NCBI GenBank assembly: GCA_031279875.1
Contig: JAITHS010000122.1
Coordinates: 1 to 8,684 of the forward strand
Direction: 5' to 3'
DNA length: 8,684 nt
Source: Tannerella sp.
GTDB lineage: Bacteria > Bacteroidota > Bacteroidia > Bacteroidales > Tannerellaceae
Part shown: one piece after another, positions 1 to 7,269 of the stretch
Position numbering within the stretch: position 1 is the stretch's first letter
Layout of the letters: the number at the start of each line of letters is the position of its first letter
Translations under genes and position numbers: made by a program
The notes under the pieces: generated by a model
Told to the model about the DNA's origin: nothing
What the model saw: only the letters and a program-made list of their open reading frames with translations
Databases searched by the model: none

Positions 1-389
1 AAGTAATTGTGCCTGCTGCATGCAAAGGAGAATGGAAGCTCGAAAAAGCCGATATCAGAAAGATTGTCGCCGCCGGAGACACTGTAAAACTTGATTATGA
101 TACAATTAAGTTTGCTACACTTCCATTTTGCGCATTTCCTAAGATAACTTTCGGCAACAAAGATTGTCTGTTTGATGCCGGAATATATACGACAAGTCCA
201 TACGAAACCGATTTCAGTGAAACAGGGAAGATGAAGTTCGGGTTTACGGGTCATGCCGGAATGATAGAGTTCCGGTATGAAATAAAACGTAGTAACCGTC
301 TTATCCTCACCCGTCTGTTCGACATGTATGATAGTAACATCAGGGAAACATATCCCGTATTGATTGTATTAACATATCGCAAGTTATGA
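1..389 (+). CDS. C-terminal part of a small hypothetical protein, possibly lipocalin-like (5' end cut off)
   Basis: The frame is open from the left edge (first full codon at 3) to a TGA at 387-389, so the true start is probably outside the window; the GTG at 9 is only an internal candidate. The visible protein is about 128 residues. It begins VIVPAACKGEWKLEKADI. The hydrophobic run ending in Ala-Ala-Cys could be the end of a lipoprotein signal peptide, though Pro three residues before Cys is atypical. If so, only a short stretch is missing. The GEWKLEKADI segment followed by alternating short strands resembles the start of lipocalin-like beta-barrel domains of Bacteroidota, but I do not recognise a specific family and function is unknown. 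Its stop overlaps the ATG of the giant surface protein by 4 nt (ATGA), implying a shared transcript and perhaps a related role in the envelope. Confidence 0.6.
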   Translation, partial: VIVPAACKGEWKLEKADIRKIVAAGDTVKLDYDTIKFATLPFCAFPKITFGNKDCLFDAGIYTTSPYETDFSETGKMKFGFTGHAGMIEFRYEIKRSNRLILTRLFDMYDSNIRETYPVLIVLTYRKL

Positions 390-3300
390 GAACGTTTAAA
401 GCACTGATGTTGTTTATTTTAGCGCTTTTACCGGTATTTATCGGAGCGCAGAACAACTTGATGCCGGACACTGCAGATTGCGCAGGTAAATTTCCTACTT
501 TTGATTTCTCAATCCGAAAGGCATGGAATACATCAACCAACAAGCAAGTTAATACGTGCCATACACCGCTTGCGGGGGATATTGACGGGGACGGAATTGC
601 CGAAATTTTTGCAATGGGGCTAAATGAAGAAACACTGTATATTTTTGATGGCATGACCGGTGATTCTATATCAGTTTTACCTATCAGCGGAACAATAGCA
701 GGCACTGTTTCTAGCGGTATAGTTCTATGTAATATTGGCGGAAAACGCGGAGTATTCAATGCCGGCGAGAATGGTTTCAATACTTTCTGGTCGGTAACAA
801 GCGCGCCGGGAGAACGTCCGATGACGTTTTATCAGGAATGGTCAAATAATTCAACTGCATATGTAAATAATGTAGGTCTGATGCCTATCGTTACCGATTT
901 TGATGGCGACGGTATTCCGGAATTTGTTGCCAGAGGCAGTATTATAGATTCTCAAGACGGCAGTTTACTTGCCTCTCTGCCATATATTAGCTCCAACAGC
1001 CTTCATGGATTTGAAACTTCTTATCATATTGCGTGCGACCTTGACAATGATGGATTGCCGGAAGTAGTTGCCGGATCGGAAATTTATAAATTCAGCCGCT
1101 ACACAACCCCGACGCTGCAACTATGGAGAAGCTTGGCCGGTCACAGTGAGTATTTTGCCCCTAATCGGACTTTTGAAGGGCAAAGTATGCATGCCGACAT
1201 CAATCAAGATGGTAATGTTGACATTGTGTTTATTGATGATCAGCCATGGTTGTTGTGGATATGGACGCCTGTCTTAGATACATTGTTTTCTACAACAATA
1301 GTCGCTTATGATTATATTGATATTGATTTTGATGACTCGCATTCCTATCCCTTTATTGGGGATATAGACGGAGAAATCATCAATGGAAAAAAGTATCCCG
1401 AAATATGTATAAATACATTAGACACACTTACCGCATTTGCCTTTGACGGAACAGATTTATATGTCAAATGGACATTACCTCATAACGATACATCCGGAGA
1501 AACAGCACTAACACTCTATGACTTAAATAATGATGGAGTTATGGAGCTTATTTATCGAGATGAAAAGCATATTCGTATTTTAGACGGTAGAGCAACCGGT
1601 AGCGAACCGATAGAATTGTACAAGCAAATTTGCGGATCTGCAACTTGCGACGAAACGCCTATTATTGCCGATGTTAACGGAGACGGTAGCGCCGATATTG
1701 TAGTTACCGGCAATCCCGATTTTAGCGGGTACATTCTAAAAGGCGAAGTCATGTGCTTTGAGGGTGGCGCTTCGAGATGGACGTCCTGCCCTAATGTATG
1801 GAACCAACAGATGTACAGTCCGTTACACATTAATCTTGATTTGACCGTTCCCGATACTATTAAATCCGTGAATCTGACCTATACCAAGCCCGACGGTACC
1901 GAAGTGCAATATTATAACGGCGGTCCGATGCAGGCTCCGTTCATCAGCGAGACAACTTTCGAACCGCTTGACCTTACGCCTGACGTTTATGTTGTAGGTG
2001 GCGAAATAAAGATAATTGATGCTACTACGGTTGAACTGACGGTAACATTTGCCAATCAAGGCATTCGCGTTGTCAGAGCCAATACGCCAATAACATATTA
2101 TAAGGATGCAATGATTCCTGAGAATATATTAGATACTGATGTTCTTGGAGTAAATATCAGACCGCACTCTACCGTTACCAAAACAATTGTTAAAACAATT
2201 ACCGGATTGACTAATCCTTTACCGACGCGCTATTACGTGCGCATACTTGACGACGGAAACAACTTCCCTGCTCTCGGCCCGTTTGGTGACTGTAACCTTA
2301 CAAACAACCACAAATCGTTCGGAACGCTCGAACTGCTCAAAACCGTTAATTCTCAAAGCGCCTGCATCGACGGCACAAGCATATTCACTGTTCAACTGAT
2401 CAACAATACAGACCAGACCATGAGTCCGCGAACGATAAGAGGCATCAGTCTGTGCGACAGTATCGGGCCGGGCTGGCAACTATTGTCCGACACCGTTTCT
2501 TACGGCACATTAACACCATTCGATCCCGTAACGCGAAAACTCTACTGGGATGTAGATACAATTGCTGCCGGTGATACCGTATGGATGATAATGACCGCAA
2601 AAGCGCTTAATGCCGGCGCTATTCGCAATTCGGCATGGATAGAGACTGTTGACGGCACAACCCTCGACAAGGAAGTGATTGAAGCATACGTTATTGTAAA
2701 TACCAACACCGCCCCGCCCCCAGCGACGATTACACAGGATCCTATGTTGGATTGCGGAAGTATAGTTTTGCATTCTTCCGTAACCGGTAAACCATCCTAT
2801 CAATGGTTCCGCAACGGCATTGAGATACCCGGCGCCACATCTCAAACTTACACCGCTACTCAACCGGGCAATTATATGGTATCATATTTTGAGCCGCCGT
2901 GTGCTTCCGAAATAAGTGCGGCGTTTTATTGCGACCCGACTTGCTATATGCTCGTTGACGACTATTCCAATGTTGCCAAAAACGAATCGGAAACGATTGA
3001 TATTCTCGCAAATGACATTCTGCCGCCGGGATTTTTCGGAGGTTCGTTCTCGCTGTGCGATTCCATCATCCAACAGCCCGTTCAAGGCTCATTAACATGT
3101 ACCGGCTCAGGCGCCAACTCAAAAGTAATCTATACTAACTCAGGGGTTGATAATCTTACTCATTCGATTGATTCATTTATTTATCGATTTAGTTACTTTA
3201 ACCCGGTATTACTGACCGAAACACAGCAAACGGCTACCGTTTATATTCGTGTAATAGAATATCCCGACAATGTTAACGACACGGTTGACTGTATCGGGAC

Positions 3301-6300
3301 GCCGCAATCGGCCGAATGGGGAATACAGTTATACAAACAGTACGGAATGATTCATACCCACCAGCCGCCACTTGTAGGAGATATGGATAATGACGGATTT
3401 ACCGACATCGTTCTGATGAACCATCCGCCGCTTGTGCCGGGAGATATTCCCGACAGCGTTATCATCCTTAAAGGACCGGACTTCAATACTTCGCTCAAAT
3501 TCAAAACCAACAATACTTATTATTGCGAACAGGGCATAGCGCGCGTCAAATACTCCGACAATCAGGACACTACGCTTGTTTTCGTCATAACGGCATCGGA
3601 TTGGATTTTGCGGGCTTTCGACATACAAGGCAACGAACTGTGGCACAGCAGTACTCCGGTCTTTAATCCGGCTTATTCTTCAATTCCCAATGCCAAAGCA
3701 ATCGGTTTTGCCGATTTCAACAACGACGGATGGGCGGAAGTATATGTCGGAAACCAGATATTTGATGCCGCAACGGGACTTGAACTGTGTAACGGCGGAG
3801 ATACGAATACCAAAGGACTTGTGCTTTACAGTAATAATGCTCACGGTTTGTTCTCTATTGCGGCAGATGTAGTTGGCAATTGGAAGCTCGAACTTTGTGC
3901 CGGCAGCATGGTTTATGACGTTGACATAAAAAGCCGTAACGTTCCTTCGGAGAATACGATGAGTGTTGTCGGCCAAGTGCAGCCGGAATATCCCGCAGGA
4001 ACATTATTACATCGTGACGGAGCAACAGTAGTAGCCGATTTTGACGCCGACGGACAACTTGAAATACTTGTTCAGACGCAGGCTAACGAAACAACGACCG
4101 GCACCGTAGGCTATCTCTATATCTGGAACCCGCGTACACAGCAAATTGTTGCCATACATCAACTATCAGGAGCAAGAAATCGTAACGTACCGTTTGTCGG
4201 CGATATCAACGGCGACGGAAAGCCCGAAATTGTAGTACTGACAGCCGACGCCTCCGGCAATTTGATGAGGGCGTTCAAGGTCAACGGCTCGTTGCTGTCG
4301 GAGTTATGGCAGATCACTCACACCGACGATTCCGGCTCTACCGGTTTGACGCTCTTCGATTTCAATCAGGACAGCATAGCCGAAATCGTTTACCGCGACG
4401 AAACCGACCTGCGCATCATCAACGGTAGCCTAAAATCACACATCACGGGCGCCGATACAATCGTTTACGACCTCTATTCCACGCCTGCATTCTGCGGTAC
4501 GGTTTACGAATATCCGACCGTTGCCGATATTGATAACGACGGACATGCCGAAATACTGACTACCAACGCTTACGACCCTGGGAACCGCGCTAACGACACT
4601 CGCGGCGAACTGCTTATATTTAAAGGTATTAACCCTTGGGCGCCTGCAAGACCTGTCTGGAATCAATATATGTACAACGCCGTAAATGTTAATAACGACC
4701 TCACTATTCCCAGAATGCAGTTTAATCCGGCTTCTTTCATGGCGGGTAATGACCGTATGACCGGCACGAGCGATGATATTCAGCCGTTTAACAACTTCCT
4801 GCAACAGCAAACGCTTCTCAACGCCTACGGCGAACCGCTTTGGACTATTGCCGATGCCGTTATTGCAGGCACAGAGCTTACTTATTTTGAAGCAACAGAT
4901 TCGGCTACCATACGTGTTGAAATCACGAATACGGGCGATGCTGCGTTCGGCTCACCAATCTATGTATCAGTTTATAAGGACAAAATACCGTCATACATAC
5001 TTACCGACAGCCTCATCGGGCATATCAATCCGGGAGAAACAGGAGATGTTATCGTTCGCATACCGAACATATCAACATATCAGCCGTTTACCAATTTTGT
5101 TGTCCGTATCAACGACCGCAACGGAGTATATCCGTGGCAAACCGAATGCGATTATTCCGACAGTACGGCAATAGTATTAAATCCGCTCTTATCGGCATTA
5201 CTCAATATCGACGCAACCGTTAATCCGCATTTGGATGGCGCCGCTATTGACAACGGACGATATGCCAATCCCGTAGCCATTCTTTACGACGATAAAATAC
5301 TGTATGAATTGGAAGCCGTCAATGCCAATCCATTTTACGGAGATATGATAGTTAGCGACACTCTGCCTGCTTATTTGGACTATTCTCCCAACACGGACTT
5401 TTTTCAAGGCTTGGCACATAGTAGTATTACACCATTCTTTGATGTTGACACTGCTGCTACATTCCCGCCGCGTCAAGTCCTCCGGTGGACGTTCTATGGG
5501 CTTGCACCATACGATACGGTGATTATCAGGTTTCAAAGCACAGCGCAATCAGGCGCCTGCGCTTCACAGCCGCTGTTTGTTAACCGCGCTTTCAGCACCG
5601 TTCCTTCGCCGTTCGATTCTAACGATTCTATTCATATTCAGAGTGCTAATACTACTTATCATCAGGGCGCAGGTGTAGCGCTCGTAACGTTTTCAACGTC
5701 TTCGGGCGGTGATATTTATAACGCCCAGCCTCAGGCTCTTGATTTTAATACAACTCCGCATTCGGGAATACTGATAGTACCTCACGACGGCTATGTCTTT
5801 ACAGGGTGGAAACACGACGAATACATATCGCTACGTGGCGAAACTGTTCCGGCGCAATCGGGCATCATGTATTATGATTCGCTGAAAGTGAAAGGAAATG
5901 TGGAACTGACGGCTGAATTTGCACCCGAAATATATTCCATTAATTATTATCTCAACGGAGGTATTAATCCCGAATGTAATCCTGCTTCTTTCACCATTTT
6001 ATCAGATGAAATAGTCCTCGAAGCGCCTCATAAAGAGGGAGATATTTTCATCGGATGGACAGGTTCCAACGGCTCGATGCCGGAAGTCGAAATCATCATA
6101 CCGAAAGGATCTGTCGGCGAACGGATTTATTATGCCAATTATCTCCGTTCGGGTCTCGAAGATACGACATTAGACGTGTACCAGCGCGACAATATCTGGA
6201 CTTCCGGTCAATCACTCTTCGTAAGAACATCAACCGTCGGCTCGATAGTCCGCATCTATGACATGCGCGGACAACTCTATAAACATCACACAATACTCTC

Positions 6301-6388
6301 TTACGGCACTACCTCAATACCTCTCTCTTCGGGCATCTATATCGTAACCGTCAACAACGGCGTCGGTCGGAAAGTAACAATCAATTAA
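386..6388 (+). CDS. Giant T9SS-secreted multidomain surface protein with duplicated FG-GAP/VCBS-like propeller, CARDB-like and DUF11-like modules
   Basis: The 2000-residue protein starts at the ATG overlapping the upstream stop; a Sec signal peptide follows directly (Lys5, hydrophobic core 6-19, likely cleavage Ala21|Gln22), which supports this start. Domains in order: FG-GAP/VCBS-like units at about 57-470 (acidic loops near 65, 171, 218, 271, 326, 379, 429, plus a degenerate unit near 115); CARDB-like 533-645; DUF11-like 648-772; Ig-like 782-850 with Trp807; cadherin/Big-like 856-958; second FG-GAP set 990-1425 (units near 999, 1058, 1110, 1161, 1218, 1273, 1325, 1381); CARDB-like 1488-1599; DUF11-like 1601-1742; InlB-B-type repeats 1761-1848 and 1849-1920; T9SS type A sorting domain 1926-2000. 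No catalytic domain is visible. The families suggest calcium-stabilised adhesion or binding at the cell surface; the ligand is unknown. No Shine-Dalgarno site is evident. Domain names rest on motif recognition, not on a profile search. Confidence 0.93.
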   Translation: MRTFKALMLFILALLPVFIGAQNNLMPDTADCAGKFPTFDFSIRKAWNTSTNKQVNTCHTPLAGDIDGDGIAEIFAMGLNEETLYIFDGMTGDSISVLPISGTIAGTVSSGIVLCNIGGKRGVFNAGENGFNTFWSVTSAPGERPMTFYQEWSNNSTAYVNNVGLMPIVTDFDGDGIPEFVARGSIIDSQDGSLLASLPYISSNSLHGFETSYHIACDLDNDGLPEVVAGSEIYKFSRYTTPTLQLWRSLAGHSEYFAPNRTFEGQSMHADINQDGNVDIVFIDDQPWLLWIWTPVLDTLFSTTIVAYDYIDIDFDDSHSYPFIGDIDGEIINGKKYPEICINTLDTLTAFAFDGTDLYVKWTLPHNDTSGETALTLYDLNNDGVMELIYRDEKHIRILDGRATGSEPIELYKQICGSATCDETPIIADVNGDGSADIVVTGNPDFSGYILKGEVMCFEGGASRWTSCPNVWNQQMYSPLHINLDLTVPDTIKSVNLTYTKPDGTEVQYYNGGPMQAPFISETTFEPLDLTPDVYVVGGEIKIIDATTVELTVTFANQGIRVVRANTPITYYKDAMIPENILDTDVLGVNIRPHSTVTKTIVKTITGLTNPLPTRYYVRILDDGNNFPALGPFGDCNLTNNHKSFGTLELLKTVNSQSACIDGTSIFTVQLINNTDQTMSPRTIRGISLCDSIGPGWQLLSDTVSYGTLTPFDPVTRKLYWDVDTIAAGDTVWMIMTAKALNAGAIRNSAWIETVDGTTLDKEVIEAYVIVNTNTAPPPATITQDPMLDCGSIVLHSSVTGKPSYQWFRNGIEIPGATSQTYTATQPGNYMVSYFEPPCASEISAAFYCDPTCYMLVDDYSNVAKNESETIDILANDILPPGFFGGSFSLCDSIIQQPVQGSLTCTGSGANSKVIYTNSGVDNLTHSIDSFIYRFSYFNPVLLTETQQTATVYIRVIEYPDNVNDTVDCIGTPQSAEWGIQLYKQYGMIHTHQPPLVGDMDNDGFTDIVLMNHPPLVPGDIPDSVIILKGPDFNTSLKFKTNNTYYCEQGIARVKYSDNQDTTLVFVITASDWILRAFDIQGNELWHSSTPVFNPAYSSIPNAKAIGFADFNNDGWAEVYVGNQIFDAATGLELCNGGDTNTKGLVLYSNNAHGLFSIAADVVGNWKLELCAGSMVYDVDIKSRNVPSENTMSVVGQVQPEYPAGTLLHRDGATVVADFDADGQLEILVQTQANETTTGTVGYLYIWNPRTQQIVAIHQLSGARNRNVPFVGDINGDGKPEIVVLTADASGNLMRAFKVNGSLLSELWQITHTDDSGSTGLTLFDFNQDSIAEIVYRDETDLRIINGSLKSHITGADTIVYDLYSTPAFCGTVYEYPTVADIDNDGHAEILTTNAYDPGNRANDTRGELLIFKGINPWAPARPVWNQYMYNAVNVNNDLTIPRMQFNPASFMAGNDRMTGTSDDIQPFNNFLQQQTLLNAYGEPLWTIADAVIAGTELTYFEATDSATIRVEITNTGDAAFGSPIYVSVYKDKIPSYILTDSLIGHINPGETGDVIVRIPNISTYQPFTNFVVRINDRNGVYPWQTECDYSDSTAIVLNPLLSALLNIDATVNPHLDGAAIDNGRYANPVAILYDDKILYELEAVNANPFYGDMIVSDTLPAYLDYSPNTDFFQGLAHSSITPFFDVDTAATFPPRQVLRWTFYGLAPYDTVIIRFQSTAQSGACASQPLFVNRAFSTVPSPFDSNDSIHIQSANTTYHQGAGVALVTFSTSSGGDIYNAQPQALDFNTTPHSGILIVPHDGYVFTGWKHDEYISLRGETVPAQSGIMYYDSLKVKGNVELTAEFAPEIYSINYYLNGGINPECNPASFTILSDEIVLEAPHKEGDIFIGWTGSNGSMPEVEIIIPKGSVGERIYYANYLRSGLEDTTLDVYQRDNIWTSGQSLFVRTSTVGSIVRIYDMRGQLYKHHTILSYGTTSIPLSSGIYIVTVNNGVGRKVTIN
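476..2701 (+). repeat. Super-module copy A (eight FG-GAP-like units + CARDB-like + DUF11-like), residues 31-772
   Basis: This is the first copy of a large internal duplication in the giant surface protein. It opens with DCAGKF, then LAGDIDGDGIAEIF, and carries units near residues 65, 115, 171, 218, 271, 326, 379 and 429, spaced 47-56 residues. The exit segment VWNQQMYS lies at 471-478. The CARDB-like domain (533-645) and DUF11-like domain (648-772) follow. Unit 2 (CNIGGKRGVFNAG) lacks the acidic loop, and unit 6 has a lengthened loop (DIDGEIINGKKYPEIC). A hand count of 1261-1380 gives about 35% GC, lower than the matching part of copy B. Eight units would fit a beta-propeller, but blade number is inferred from spacing only. 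Confidence 0.8.
3287..5611 (+). repeat. Super-module copy B (eight FG-GAP-like units + CARDB-like + DUF11-like), residues 968-1742
   Basis: This is the second copy of the duplication. It opens with DCIGTP, then LVGDMDNDGFTDIV, matching the opening of copy A. Units lie near residues 999, 1058, 1110, 1161, 1218, 1273, 1325 and 1381, and VWNQYMYN at 1424-1431 matches VWNQQMYS of copy A. CARDB-like (1488-1599) and DUF11-like (1601-1742) domains follow in the same order. Offsets from copy A rise smoothly from about 934 to 955 residues, so the copies align one-to-one with only short indels. Protein identity is modest by eye, highest in segments such as LTLFDFNQDSIAEIVYRDE against LTLYDLNNDGVMELIYRDE, so the duplication is old or followed by strong divergence. 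Confidence 0.8.
5666..6145 (+). repeat. Two InlB-B-type (Listeria-Bacteroides) repeats near the C-terminus of the giant protein
   Basis: Residues 1761-1848 contain PHDGYVFTGWKHDEY and end in VELTAEFAPE; this is the pattern of divergent InlB B-repeats, in which a GY.F.GW core is followed by a strand ending near F. Residues 1849-1920 repeat it as YSINYYLNGG, EGDIFIGWTGSNG and a final IYYANYL. Such repeats form small beta-grasp-like folds and often act as stalks or spacers in surface proteins. Here they sit directly before the T9SS sorting domain, which fits a stalk holding the large ligand-facing part away from the membrane. Confidence 0.7.
6161..6388 (+). other. T9SS type A C-terminal sorting domain (residues 1926-2000)
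   Basis: The last ~75 residues show the hallmark order of the type A sorting signal: a strand with LFVRTST, then VRIYDMRGQLYKH, a short strand, then IPLSSGIYIVTVNNG and a basic-hydrophobic end RKVTIN. In characterised T9SS bacteria this domain directs cargo across the outer membrane and is usually removed and replaced by an A-LPS or similar anchor. With the N-terminal Sec signal, it marks the protein as exported to the cell surface or released. Confidence 0.88.
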
Positions 6389-6410
6389 AAATTAAAAATT
6401 ACGAATTAAG
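6383..6410 (+). repeat. Four tandem 7-bp AT-rich units overlapping the stop codon
   Basis: The units are AATTAAA, AATTAAA, AATTACG and AATTAAG, exactly in register with no gap. The array begins with the last sense codon (AAT, Asn2000) and includes the TAA stop. It resembles short heptanucleotide tandem repeats found between genes in several bacterial groups. It has no GC-rich stem, so I do not read it as an intrinsic terminator. Confidence 0.8.
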
Positions 6411-6419
6411 GCAATAGCA

Positions 6420-6491
6420 CGCAGATAACGCACAGGGCATTCGTCATTGGTGGCATCATTCTTTATGAAAAATTAACATGAAAAATCTGCG
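6420..6491. repeat. Long-range inverted repeat, possible decayed dispersed intergenic element
   Basis: CGCAGAT at 6420-6426 is the exact reverse complement of ATCTGCG at 6485-6491, with 58 nt between. A direct repeat ATGAAAAAT occurs at 6465-6473 and 6478-6486 inside it. CGCAGATAACGCA-like and AAAAATCTGCG-like arms resemble dispersed intergenic palindromes that I recall from Bacteroidota genomes, but the arms are short and the loop long, so this may be a remnant or chance. No poly-T follows, so it is not a clear terminator. Confidence 0.35.
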
Positions 6492-6510
6492 AATATCGAA
6501 AAAAACGCAT

Positions 6511-6518
6511 TATCTTTG
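6511..6518 (+). promoter_or_regulatory. Candidate Bacteroidota -7 promoter box (TATCTTTG), distal
   Basis: The sequence is a perfect match to the TAnnTTTG -7 consensus of the primary sigma factor in Bacteroidota. About 20 nt upstream there is only a weak CTG instead of the TTTG -33 element. It lies about 90 nt upstream of the ATG at 6608, giving a longer leader than the proximal box. Confidence 0.45.
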
Positions 6519-6572
6519 TGTCCGAATTACTCACATTATAATTATACGCGATAAAAATCAAAAAATAATTTG

Positions 6573-6580
6573 TATATTTG
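6573..6580 (+). promoter_or_regulatory. Candidate Bacteroidota -7 promoter box (TATATTTG), proximal
   Basis: This is a perfect TAnnTTTG match, followed by CAGC and then the ATG at 6608. Transcription would start near 6587, giving a leader of roughly 20 nt. There is no clear TTTG at the -33 position, only A-rich DNA. Its distance from the start codon makes it the better candidate for driving the DUF1080-oxidoreductase pair. Confidence 0.55.
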
Positions 6581-6607
6581 CAGCGTCATTTTAAAATAAT
6601 AAGTCCA

Positions 6608-7267
6608 ATGAAAAAAATTATCTTTGCTTTCCTTTACGGCGTGGGAATATTGAGCGCCGTTTCGTGCGGACAGAGCGCTAAACCTCTGTTTGCTAATGAT
6701 CTATCGAATGCCGACTACGACAAAACTGTTTGGTCGGTTGATGTCGACGGCGTTATCTCCGCAACAGCCGATCAGGCTATCTGGTCAACTTTGGAGTACG
6801 AGAATTTCGAACTCACACTTGATTTTAAGAACGACAAATGCACCAACAGCGGCGTCGTTATCTATGCCACCGACAAAAAAGATTGGATACCCAATGCGGT
6901 TGAGATTCAGATTTTTGACGACTGGTGCGACCACGGCGGCGCCAAAGCATCTACCGGCAGTTGCGGCGCTGTTTACGGTCATCTGGCACCATCGGAGTTT
7001 CGATTAGTGAAGAAGCCGGGAGAGTGGAACACGATGAAAATCACTGCATTAGGAAAGAGCATCAAAGTATCGCTCAACGGAAAGAACGTTACCGACATGG
7101 ATATGAGTCTATGGACGTCGGGATCTAAAAACCCAGATGGTACAGACATACCATCATGGCTGCCAAAACCTTACGCTACGCTTCCTACCAAAGGCTTTAT
7201 CGGCTTTCAAGGCAAACATGGCGACGCCACTATTTGGTTTCGAAATATAACCGTTAAAGAATTATAA
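6608..7267 (+). CDS. DUF1080 / 3-keto-disaccharide hydrolase-like lipoprotein
   Basis: The 219-residue protein starts at ATG 6608, because MKKIIFAFLYGVG begins a lipoprotein signal peptide ending AVSC (Cys20, lipidated). A longer TTG start at 6578 would add residues that spoil the signal and lie on the promoter box. The mature part has the DUF1080 (PF06439) pattern: LF and WSVDVDGVIS early, YENFELTLDFKN, NSGVVIYATD (Ser81), EIQIFDD (Glu99), PGEWN (139-141), GFIGFQGKHG and FRNITVKEL at the C-terminus. The fold is a concanavalin-like beta-sandwich. The family includes enzymes that cleave 3-keto glycosides, which fits the oxidoreductase 2 nt downstream, so cell-envelope glycoside breakdown is the likely role. 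The exact substrate is not visible. The length is that of a single-domain member. Confidence 0.88.
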   Translation: MKKIIFAFLYGVGILSAVSCGQSAKPLFANDLSNADYDKTVWSVDVDGVISATADQAIWSTLEYENFELTLDFKNDKCTNSGVVIYATDKKDWIPNAVEIQIFDDWCDHGGAKASTGSCGAVYGHLAPSEFRLVKKPGEWNTMKITALGKSIKVSLNGKNVTDMDMSLWTSGSKNPDGTDIPSWLPKPYATLPTKGFIGFQGKHGDATIWFRNITVKEL

Positions 7268-7269
7268 TT

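Noticed and set aside
340..780. 146-codon open frame on the minus strand
   Set aside because: It is antisense to the giant gene, its translation shows no domain, and it arises from the codon pattern of the real gene.
4436..4810. Minus-strand open frame of 124 codons within module B
   Set aside because: Shadow of the coding frame; the plus-strand reading holds clear FG-GAP and WNQ motifs.
386..6388. RHS/YD-repeat toxin or Tc toxin B-type protein, suggested by the FG-GAP repeats
   Set aside because: There are no YD repeats, RHS core motif or toxin tail; the C-terminus is a T9SS sorting domain.
6478..6594. A 38-codon frame starting MKNLRISKK in the intergenic region
   Set aside because: It overlaps both promoter boxes and the inverted-repeat arm, has no recognisable composition, and sits where regulatory DNA is expected.
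6578..6607. Upstream TTG start for the DUF1080 gene
   Set aside because: It would add QRHFKIISP before the natural signal peptide and begins on the -7 box; the ATG at 6608 fits far better.
6389..6607. Intrinsic terminator for the giant gene
   Set aside because: I found no GC-rich stem followed by a T-run; only AT-rich tandem units and a long-loop inverted repeat.
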